From contig JAOZLO010000220.1 of assembly GCA_029934775.1 (NCBI GenBank), positions 1-5,441 of the forward strand: a DNA stretch of 5,441 bases, given 5' to 3'. The translations under genes were made by a program, and so were the position numbers. The notes below the pieces were generated by a model, which saw nothing but the letters and a program-made list of their open reading frames with translations, made no database searches and was not told the DNA's origin. Shown in pieces: positions 1-5,101 of this stretch. This DNA is from Desulfocapsaceae bacterium (GTDB taxonomy: Bacteria > Desulfobacterota > Desulfobulbia > Desulfobulbales > Desulfocapsaceae). Numbering within the stretch: position 1 is the first letter of the stretch; each line of letters starts with the position of its first letter.

Positions 1-605
1 TCGGGAAAGGAGCCATGCGTCGATTACGGATGAAAGGTATGACTCCTGCTGTTGTTTACGGTGGCGGTAGTGAGGCTGCAGCGCTGCAGCTTGACTCAAA
101 AACTTTGATGGCAAGCCTGCTGAAATTTAATCGTCGCAATGTCATTGTCAATCTTAAAATTGGCGAAAGTCCTGAAAGGAGTGTTTTGATAAGTGAGATA
201 CAGGTTCACCCTGTAACTGGAAACCTGATACATGTGGACTTTTTTGAAATTGACCTTACTAAGGAACGTTCTTTCAATGTTCCTGTTGTCTATGAAGGTG
301 TAGCCAAAGGTGTTGACCTTGGTGGAGTTTTGCTGGTTTATCATGAACATATCCTTTTTGAAGGAAAACCGTTGGATATGCCGGATGAGTGCACCTTGAA
401 TATAAGTTCTCTTTTAATTGGAGATAATATTAAATGTGGTGCCATTTCTGTTTCTGAAAATGTAAAAATGATAACAGGAAAGAATGAAGTTGCTGTTGCC
501 GTTGTCAAACCTGGGGTGGAGAAGGTAGAGGGTGAAGATGAGGAAGATGGCGTAAGTGAAGAAAATGATGAAGCTGCAGAGGAAACAAAAGAGGACGCTG
601 TTTAG
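1..605 (+). CDS. rplY: 50S ribosomal protein L25/CTC, 5' end outside window
   Basis: Ribosomal protein L25 of the CTC (general stress protein) type, which binds 5S rRNA in the large subunit. The first ATG, at 15, is not the start: the same frame is open to the left edge (first whole codon at 3) and reads GKGAMRRLRMKGMTPAVVYGG, matching the conserved L25 segment GKG-x-x-RRLR-x-x-G-x-x-PAVVYG that normally sits some 15-20 residues into the protein. Only the N-terminal end is therefore missing. Downstream are the HVDFFEIDL motif closing the N-terminal domain, then VPVVYEGVAKGVDLGGVL and ISSLLIGDNI of the C-terminal beta domain, and a highly acidic tail (about the last 30 residues), which is common in long L25 proteins. 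It ends with TAG and is followed by an intrinsic terminator. The gene order rplY then pth is widely conserved and supports the call. The longer two-domain CTC form is clear; E. coli L25 has only the first domain. Confidence 0.96.
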   Translation, partial: GKGAMRRLRMKGMTPAVVYGGGSEAAALQLDSKTLMASLLKFNRRNVIVNLKIGESPERSVLISEIQVHPVTGNLIHVDFFEIDLTKERSFNVPVVYEGVAKGVDLGGVLLVYHEHILFEGKPLDMPDECTLNISSLLIGDNIKCGAISVSENVKMITGKNEVAVAVVKPGVEKVEGEDEEDGVSEENDEAAEETKEDAV

Positions 606-645
606 TAGATAGTGTACGTATCTTTTTTGTTCTCTGCTGTACATC

Positions 646-681
646 AAAAAAGTCCGGGGGATTGTTTCCCGGACTTTTTTT
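646..681 (+). terminator. Rho-independent terminator after rplY
   Basis: GTCCGGG (652-658) pairs perfectly with CCCGGAC (668-674), with a loop of about nine bases. The stem is extended by an A-run (646-651) facing the T-run (675-681). The T-run follows the stem directly, so this is a strong intrinsic terminator for the rplY transcript. The A-run ahead of the stem means it could also work in the opposite direction. It separates rplY from pth, which suggests pth has its own promoter or depends on readthrough. Confidence 0.92.
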
Positions 682-758
682 GTTTAATAATATCCCCAAA
701 ATCCTATCCATAACAAAGCACTTATTTTCTTCTCATTTCGGGCAACATGTGGTTTTCA

Positions 759-764
759 TATAAT
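759..764 (+). promoter_or_regulatory. Possible -10 box (TATAAT) just before pth
   Basis: A perfect TATAAT lies five bases before the pth ATG. No good -35 element is seen 16-18 bases upstream (the region reads TTTCGG). If it is used, transcription would begin at or within a base or two of the start codon, giving a leaderless or nearly leaderless message. This may be chance in AT-rich intergenic DNA. Confidence 0.3.
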
Positions 765-769
765 TGACG

Positions 770-1360
770 ATGAGTAAATCCTTTATTATAGCGGGACTTG
801 GGAACAAAGGGAGCAAGTATGATGGTACACGTCATAATATAGGCTTCCTGGTGATTGATGAGCTTGCCAGGAGATGGCGAGTGGGGATAGAAGGTGAAAA
901 ATGGCATTCTCTCTTTGCTCGTGTGCAGCTTTTTGGGAATACAATTTGTCTTTTAAAACCAATGACTTTTATGAACTTGAGTGGAAAGGGTATAGTTCAG
1001 TTTTCTCAATTTTACAAAATTGATCCCAATAATATCGTGGTGATTCATGATGATATTGATATGGCACCCGGAAGAGTTAAGCTTGTTAAGGGAGGTGGAG
1101 CGGGTGGGCATAACGGTATTAAATCTCTTGTCCAATATCTGGGGAACCAGGATTTTTACCGGTTGAAAATTGGGATCGGTAGGCCAGGGCAGGGAAATGT
1201 TCATGCTGATTTTCCAGTTGAAAAATATGTTTTGGGAACTTTGGGAGAGGACGAATTATCTCTTTTTGATTCGCGTTTTGATGCCGTCGAAGAAGGTGTT
1301 CGGCTGTTCTTTGAAGATGGTCCGGCAAAGGCTATGTCTACTTTAAACTGCTTGAAGTAG
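770..1360 (+). CDS. pth: Peptidyl-tRNA hydrolase (Pth)
   Basis: Cytoplasmic esterase that cleaves peptidyl-tRNA dropped from ribosomes, freeing tRNA and peptide; usually essential. Numbered from the ATG at 770 the protein has 196 residues, the normal family length. All hallmarks are visible: GLGN (9-12) with Asn12, TRHNIGF with catalytic His22, KPMTFMNLSG with Asn69, HDDID with Asp94, the GGGAGGHNG motif with Asn115, and RLKIGIGRPG after it. A TTG at 764 in the same frame would add two residues, and a stop codon (761-763) closes the frame above it. The ATG is preferred because MSKSFIIAGLGN places the first beta strand as in homologues. No Shine-Dalgarno sequence is visible ahead of either start. 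The gene follows rplY after a terminator, the usual genomic neighbourhood for both. Confidence 0.97.
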   Translation: MSKSFIIAGLGNKGSKYDGTRHNIGFLVIDELARRWRVGIEGEKWHSLFARVQLFGNTICLLKPMTFMNLSGKGIVQFSQFYKIDPNNIVVIHDDIDMAPGRVKLVKGGGAGGHNGIKSLVQYLGNQDFYRLKIGIGRPGQGNVHADFPVEKYVLGTLGEDELSLFDSRFDAVEEGVRLFFEDGPAKAMSTLNCLK

Positions 1361-1375
1361 TTTCTCTCTGTTTTT
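1345..1375 (+). terminator. Weak hairpin at the pth stop codon, possible terminator
   Basis: AAACTGC (1345-1351) can pair with GTAGTTT (1357-1363), including one G-T pair, around a five-base loop. The stop codon TAG lies in the 3' arm. A pyrimidine-rich tract with five T (1371-1375) follows, but not directly. It could end the pth transcript; the stem is short and AT-rich, so the call is tentative. Confidence 0.3.
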
Positions 1376-1627
1376 ACTGACTCTCCATGATTCTTTCAAG
1401 CTGAAGTTTCCTGTAACTTTATACAGTCAAAGGAATATCAGGACATAAATCATTGATATGGTGTTGAGGGACAGTCATCAAAATGGCAAGCATATAAATG
1501 CAGCTACGAACAAGTTGGAAGAAAGGTATTTTTAAATATAGCAATCTGGTTGACACGATTACACAGAAATTACATAGAAGTTAGAACGGAGGTAATAGAG
1601 GAAGCAGCATACTGCTGATATAACTCT
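1361..1627. other. Gene-free stretch between pth and tRNA-Arg
   Basis: No convincing gene is seen on either strand. On the + strand there is a consensus TTGACA (1550-1555) with only a poor -10 partner (TACATA at 1571-1576, 15-base spacer) and an SD-like GGAGGT (1588-1593) with no proper start codon behind it. On the - strand a frame of roughly 50 codons is open between about 1575 and 1422, without a good start or ribosome binding site. A small hairpin, CTGTA/TACAG (1411-1426), is present. I see no transposon ends or duplicated tRNA end. Confidence 0.5.
1603..1617 (-). terminator. Small hairpin after tRNA-Arg, weak terminator candidate
   Basis: About ten bases after the tRNA CCA end, AGCAG (1603-1607) pairs with CTGCT (1612-1616), or in another register CAGCA (1605-1609) with TGCTG (1613-1617). 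On the - strand it is followed by a pyrimidine-rich tract (TTCCTCTATT) rather than a clean T-run. It may help end or process the tRNA transcript. Confidence 0.25.
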
Positions 1628-1704
1628 TGGTGATCCCGGCGCGATTCGAACGCGCGACACCCAGATTAGGAATCTGGTGCTCTATCCTGCTGAGCTACGG
1701 GACC
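1628..1704 (-). tRNA. tRNA-Arg (anticodon CCT), CCA encoded
   Basis: Read on the - strand, the 77 bases fold into a complete cloverleaf. The acceptor stem GGTCCCG/CGGGATC has one G-T pair and is followed by discriminator A and an encoded CCA (1630-1628). The D stem is GCTC/GAGC with GG in the loop. The anticodon stem CCAGA/TCTGG encloses the loop TTCCTAA, giving anticodon CCT, which reads the arginine codon AGG. The T stem GCGCG/CGCGC encloses TTCGAAT. The gene lies 94 bases downstream of the mocR stop on the same strand. The + strand reading frame across it (about 1627-1818) is an artefact of the tRNA sequence. Confidence 0.97.
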
Positions 1705-1798
1705 ACACATAATTATCAGCGAGACCATACCAGTAAACTGAGGCAAATGCCATTCAATTTTCTACCTCCGGTGCACTATGTATTCATGATGCATGGTC

Positions 1799-3280
1799 TC
1801 AGAACCAGGCGAGATTGAGCCGGTGTATTCCTTCTCTGATTTGAGTTTCGCTTAAATTGCTGAATCCAAGCAGGACTTCGTTCTTAGGGCAGTTCTCCTT
1901 CTGATGCCAAAATGGAAGAGTTGGGTATACCTTGACATTATATTGTCCGGCTTTTTCCTCCAGATATTCCTGCTGTTCACCATTATTAAACTCTAAAAGA
2001 ATATGAAGACCTGCATTATGGTTGTGGATCTGCACCCTGTTTCCAAACTGATCCTGGATGGCTTGCAATAAAATGTCGTACTTCTTTTTGTTCTTTAGGC
2101 ATCCTTTTCGCAAATGCCTCTGCCAATATCCCCTTGCCATATAAAGGGACATTACCTGCTGTTGAAGCCACGATACGGTAGAGGGATATCTGGAGAATAA
2201 CTTATGATATTGAGCAAGCATCCATTCTGGTAAGATCATATAGCTCATCCGAAGACCGGGGGCCAGTGATTTTGAAAAAGTGCCAAGATAGATAACCCTT
2301 TTGTGCCTGTCGATAGATTGCAGGGAAGGTATGGGCCTTGAATGATATCTGTACTCACTGTCATAATCATCCTCAATTATGACGCTCTTTGTTTGCACAG
2401 CCCAGTCCAGTAAGTTTGTCCGATGCTGGATTGGCATGACCAATCCTGTAGGAAACTGATGGGAAGGTGTAATGTAGACGAGTCCGGGGGAACCGTTTGC
2501 CAGTATCTCAATATCAACTCCTTCTTTCCTCAGTGGAATCGGATTGATTTTGTAGCCATTATTTTCGAAGACAATCCTGGAACCGTCATAACCAGGCTCC
2601 TCAAAGGCGGCTGTTCTTCGTTCTTTTGGAAACAATTTACAAATAATTTCCAATGCATAGCGAGTTCCGCTACACAATATTATCTGCTCGGGATTACACA
2701 AAACACCTCGGGATTCACCGAGATATTTCATGATTTCTATTCGTAAATTCAGCTCTCCCTGAATATTATTATAATAGTTTATATTTTGTGCTTCGTTTGA
2801 GCTCAGTATCTCCGATGTAAGACGACGCCACTGAGAGTATGGGAAAAGAGAAGGATCAAGGCTTCCGTATTGAAAATCATAATCGTATTGCCTGGGGTTA
2901 TTGGAACTGTACCCGGGAATACTTTGTCTTGACAGTCGCTGTGCTGATGCCTGGAGGCAACCGTTCCCCCTCATTTTATTTGAAGCATGAGGATTATCGT
3001 CACTCACATTGTTTACAATAAAACCACTCCTTTTCATACTCTTTACATATCCTTCCAGACAAAGCTGGGCATAAGCGCTTTCTACCGTATTTCGCCCAAC
3101 GCATAATTCTTTTGAGAGTTGCCTTGTCGATATGAGTCGAAACCCTTCCGGATAATCACCTCTCATTATCTTGGTTTTTATCTGTTCGTAAATCTGTTGA
3201 TAAAGAGGATTTTCTGAATCTGAATGTACTGTTATCATAATTTTATCATTGTCAGTATTGGTGGTGTTGTAATAATCCAT
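1799..3280 (-). CDS. MocR-family transcriptional regulator (GntR winged helix + PLP aminotransferase-like domain)
   Basis: A 493-residue DNA-binding regulator of the MocR/PdxR/GabR type: a GntR-like winged helix at about residues 20-90 (PLYQQIYEQIKTKI, then STRQLSKELCVGRNTVESAYAQL and the GY wing), a linker to about 130, and a fold-type I aminotransferase domain to the C terminus. PLP-binding features are intact: TPSHQFPTG (271-279), EDDYDSEYRY (303-312) with Asp304 and Tyr306, and GTFSKSLAPG with the Schiff-base Lys337. The spacing of Asp304 to Lys337 equals that of GabR Asp279 to Lys312. Such proteins sense PLP, or PLP plus an amino compound, rather than catalyse transamination. The ATG at 3280 is the farthest possible start, since TAA lies directly before it; AGGA lies only three bases upstream of the ATG. 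It is transcribed divergently from a PNPOx-fold flavoprotein gene, its likely target. The effector cannot be told from sequence, so no symbol is given. Confidence 0.95.
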   Translation of the reverse strand: MDYYNTTNTDNDKIMITVHSDSENPLYQQIYEQIKTKIMRGDYPEGFRLISTRQLSKELCVGRNTVESAYAQLCLEGYVKSMKRSGFIVNNVSDDNPHASNKMRGNGCLQASAQRLSRQSIPGYSSNNPRQYDYDFQYGSLDPSLFPYSQWRRLTSEILSSNEAQNINYYNNIQGELNLRIEIMKYLGESRGVLCNPEQIILCSGTRYALEIICKLFPKERRTAAFEEPGYDGSRIVFENNGYKINPIPLRKEGVDIEILANGSPGLVYITPSHQFPTGLVMPIQHRTNLLDWAVQTKSVIIEDDYDSEYRYHSRPIPSLQSIDRHKRVIYLGTFSKSLAPGLRMSYMILPEWMLAQYHKLFSRYPSTVSWLQQQVMSLYMARGYWQRHLRKGCLKNKKKYDILLQAIQDQFGNRVQIHNHNAGLHILLEFNNGEQQEYLEEKAGQYNVKVYPTLPFWHQKENCPKNEVLLGFSNLSETQIREGIHRLNLAWF

Positions 3281-3315
3281 TTATCCTACAGCAAAAACCT
3301 AACCAGACAGTGCTG

Positions 3316-3345
3316 ATTATTTATATTGACAAAGATAGTCGACAA
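3316..3345 (-). promoter_or_regulatory. Candidate mocR promoter
   Basis: On the - strand TTGTCG (3345-3340) is followed after 18 bases by AATAAT (3321-3316), about 36 bases before the mocR ATG. The -35 element shares the GTCGAC palindrome with the candidate promoter of the divergent gene. Both matches are partial; an alternative -10, TATAAA (3325-3320), has no well-spaced -35. Confidence 0.3.
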
Positions 3346-3372
3346 TCACAACTGTATCCATAAAATAGTTGT
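3326..3372. promoter_or_regulatory. Repeats in the divergent gap, candidate MocR operator
   Basis: Two repeat patterns overlap the candidate promoters. One is a direct repeat, TTGACAA (3326-3332) and TCGACAA (3339-3345), with a 13-base period. The other is an inverted repeat, ACAACT (3348-3353) and AGTTGT (3367-3372), separated by 13 bases and enclosing the putative -10 of the flavoprotein gene. MocR regulators studied so far bind direct repeats, sometimes with an extra inverted element. The repeats are short, so assignment is tentative. Confidence 0.3.
3339..3366 (+). promoter_or_regulatory. Candidate promoter of the flavoprotein gene
   Basis: TCGACA (3339-3344), 16 bases, then TAAAAT (3361-3366). 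The leader to the ATG would be about 125 bases. A better -35 match, TTGACA (3326-3331), lies 13 bases upstream but has no -10 at suitable distance. MocR activators often recruit polymerase to promoters with weak elements, which would fit, but this is inference. Confidence 0.3.
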
Positions 3373-3496
3373 TAACTGGCTCTTTTGTGAGGGACAGATG
3401 TCGGGTAATGTGTTTCTTGGAGATCATAATTTTCTATATGACGGTAGAGTAAAACACCATCAAACATAAACAGGATACAATTTCAGGGAGATCATG

Positions 3497-3967
3497 ATGA
3501 GGAGAAAAGATAAAGAGATACAAGATCAAGGTGATATCTCACAGGTTATCAGGAAATGTCAGGTGTGCAGGTTAGGATTGTCTCAAGACAATATGCCTTA
3601 TATCGTACCCGTTTCGTTTGGATATGATGGTAAGGTGCTCTATTTTCACTCGGCCAGAGATGGTAAAAAAATAGATATACTGACAGCTAACAGCAATGTG
3701 TGCTTTGAGTTTGAATCAGGAGTAGAGCTCATCTCTGATGAAAACAAGCCTTGCAGCTGGACTTTTTCATTTCAGAGCGTGGTTGGTTTCGGCAAAGCCG
3801 AAGAAGTTGTTTCTCAAGAAGGTAAAGTAGAGGGATTAAAACGGGTCATGGAGCAGTATTCCGATAAAGAATGGGATTTTCCAGGAATGTCACTTGACGG
3901 CCTTCGGGTTTGGAAAATTGATATAGAGAGTATAACCGGCAAACAATCCAAGGATCATGTTGAGTAG
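3497..3967 (+). CDS. Pyridoxamine 5'-phosphate oxidase-fold flavoprotein, NimA-like
   Basis: A protein of 156 residues with the split beta-barrel fold of the pyridoxamine-phosphate oxidase-like FMN-binding family, closest in style to the NimA (nitroimidazole resistance) group. Typical features are the MRRKDKEI opening, CRLGLSQDNMPYIVPVSFGYDG, LYFHSARDGKKIDIL (the FMN-contacting strand and helix), the VCFEFE strand, WTFSFQSVVGFGKAEEV, and the closing IDIESITGKQS. The two start codons at 3494 and 3497 are adjacent. The second is preferred because homologues begin MRRKD and because GGGAG (3486-3490) is then six bases away instead of three. Members may be flavin reductases, or only bind FMN or related cofactors; the substrate is unknown here. 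It lies divergent to the MocR regulator, so expression may respond to PLP or an amine/amino acid. Its family name does not prove a role in vitamin B6 synthesis: it is too short and divergent to be PdxH. Confidence 0.9.
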   Translation: MRRKDKEIQDQGDISQVIRKCQVCRLGLSQDNMPYIVPVSFGYDGKVLYFHSARDGKKIDILTANSNVCFEFESGVELISDENKPCSWTFSFQSVVGFGKAEEVVSQEGKVEGLKRVMEQYSDKEWDFPGMSLDGLRVWKIDIESITGKQSKDHVE

Positions 3968-4029
3968 TTGATTCTGTCACGGGATATATACGATTGAACA
4001 GTTTTTTGAAAAATCTGCCACCATCTAAG

Positions 4030-4055
4030 AGATCGAGGGTTAACGCTCTCGATCT
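4030..4055. terminator. Hairpin between convergent genes, possible terminator
   Basis: AGATCGAG (4030-4037) pairs perfectly with CTCGATCT (4048-4055), and two further inner pairs (one G-T) leave a six-base loop. The TAA stop of the - strand gene lies in and beside the loop, so the 5' arm on that strand encodes its last residues. Neither side has a T-run directly after the stem; on the - strand a short T-run (TTTTT) lies some 16 bases further on. It could act as a bidirectional transcript end or 3' stabiliser. Confidence 0.4.
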
Positions 4056-5101
4056 TCATCCACTCGTTTTACGCCCTCCATCAACAGCATCATAAAATCC
4101 CCTATCTCAGCGGCTTTCATTTCCTGTGGAGACAGTCCGGTTATAAAGCGATACAAACCCGATTCCTCAGCCAGAATCTTGAAAATTGCCTCTTCATTTA
4201 TCAAGTCGTTGTATCCTGCATTAATAATGCATCCTTCGCGAAAGGAGACATGCCCATCTCCTTGCGGCAGTTCCAGTTTTAGTACTCCGGTCTTTTGATG
4301 CATATGAAAAATTTGAAAAAGTTCGGCAACCATAATTTGATCAATCCTGCCACTCATACACGACTCAAAATCCCGGGCCCTGGCAGCTTCTGTCCTGCGT
4401 AATCTTTTCGCAATTAACTGTGCCAAAAATGCCTGTACCTTGAAGTCATTATTCAAGACTGCCGCAAATACTTCTCCTCCTATTACCAAAACCTTTGAGG
4501 CCGACATTGCACGCACTGTAGACACGGCGACATCGGTACCGAAATAACTCATTTCACCACAAATCTCACCTTTGTTGAAGGTCGCCAACAGGATTCCACT
4601 ATCCTCTACAGCCAACTCTCCTTCCAGAATAATATAGAGATTATCATTCTGTTTTCCCTGTGAAATAAGGATATCATTTTTTTCCAATACGATTTCCTGC
4701 CCATGTTGAAAAATGGTGGTAACTTTTTCATCGGTCAGAATTTCTAAAAATGGACTGGAGAAATGCTCTCTGTCTGCCTTTGTCATTTCTGTTTCAATTG
4801 GTGCTACCGTCCACCCCACATTGCCATTTGATCGGCCATCTTCTGTTATCAGGGCAAACTTAATCAAGCCATTACAACCACTGCAGTTAAATTCCTCAGA
4901 TAGATGTTCTTCCGGGTTAAATGGCTGGTTCTTGAAGAAAGTTAACAGCAACTCTGTCATATCTCTTACCAGAATAAGACAAACCTCTTTGCCTTCGGGG
5001 CATGATAGTGTTTTTTCAGATAATAAAAGATGTTCCCCTTCCTGGTAAAGGGGACAGTTTTTCTCGTTAACTATTTTGAAAACTACATTGAAATTTTTCA
5101 T
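4040..5101 (-). CDS. Cyclic-nucleotide-binding domain protein with C-terminal PATAN/DUF4388 domain
   Basis: A 353-residue signalling protein with no signal peptide or membrane segment. Residues 1 to about 105 form a region I do not recognise, with Cys16, Cys34, Cys41 and a CSGC pair (Cys73, Cys76). Residues about 115-235 are a Crp/Fnr-type cyclic-nucleotide-binding fold (ILISQGKQNDNLYIILEGEL, then GEICGEMSYFG and STVRAMSASKVLVI), followed by the usual basic helix (AKRLRRTEAARARDF). Residues about 249-325 match the PATAN/DUF4388 domain: MSGRIDQIMVAELFQIF, KTGVLKLEL, HVSFREGCIINAGYNDL, EEAIFKILAEESGLYRF. There is no DNA-binding helix-turn-helix, so it is not a Crp-like transcription factor. The cyclic-nucleotide fold keeps Glu183, but Ala192 stands where Crp has the phosphate-binding Arg82, so cAMP binding is doubtful. 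The ATG overlaps the stop of the upstream PilZ gene by one base (TAATG), with no clear ribosome binding site of its own, which suggests translational coupling. Confidence 0.9.
   Translation of the reverse strand: MKNFNVVFKIVNEKNCPLYQEGEHLLLSEKTLSCPEGKEVCLILVRDMTELLLTFFKNQPFNPEEHLSEEFNCSGCNGLIKFALITEDGRSNGNVGWTVAPIETEMTKADREHFSSPFLEILTDEKVTTIFQHGQEIVLEKNDILISQGKQNDNLYIILEGELAVEDSGILLATFNKGEICGEMSYFGTDVAVSTVRAMSASKVLVIGGEVFAAVLNNDFKVQAFLAQLIAKRLRRTEAARARDFESCMSGRIDQIMVAELFQIFHMHQKTGVLKLELPQGDGHVSFREGCIINAGYNDLINEEAIFKILAEESGLYRFITGLSPQEMKAAEIGDFMMLLMEGVKRVDEDRER

Noticed and set aside
1628..1704. tRNA-Arg(CCT) as an integration site of a genomic island
   Set aside because: No copy of the tRNA 3' end is seen elsewhere in the window and there is no integrase or phage-like gene beside it.
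1587..1770. 8-bp inverted repeat CGGAGGTA (1587-1594) / TACCTCCG (1763-1770) flanking the tRNA, like mobile-element ends
   Set aside because: Matches of 8 bp are expected by chance in this length, there is no target duplication, and nothing mobile lies between.
1721..1800. 8-bp inverted repeat GAGACCAT (1721-1728) / ATGGTCTC (1793-1800) between tRNA and mocR
   Set aside because: It does not extend, the interval of 64 bases is too long for a terminator, and chance explains it.
1627..1818. Open frame of 63 codons on the + strand (MVIPARFERATPRLGIW...)
   Set aside because: It is the antisense reading of tRNA-Arg, a well-known false gene pattern, with its start inside the tRNA CCA end.
2423..3021. 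+ strand open frames within the mocR gene
   Set aside because: They are opposite-strand shadows of a clear, conserved protein-coding frame and show no domain of their own.
1465..3397. Shared 10-mer TGAGGGACAG at 1465-1474 and 3388-3397, both in noncoding DNA
   Set aside because: Flanks differ, and a single 10-base match between gaps of this size is only mildly unexpected; not enough for a repeat family or regulator site.
3494..3967. Calling the flavoprotein PdxH (true pyridoxamine 5'-phosphate oxidase)
   Set aside because: It is about 156 residues, shorter than PdxH, and its motifs fit the NimA-like branch; PLP synthesis cannot be claimed from the fold.
4040..5101. Calling the CNB-PATAN protein a Crp/Fnr transcription factor
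   Set aside because: The region after the cyclic-nucleotide fold is a PATAN/DUF4388 domain and there is no helix-turn-helix.
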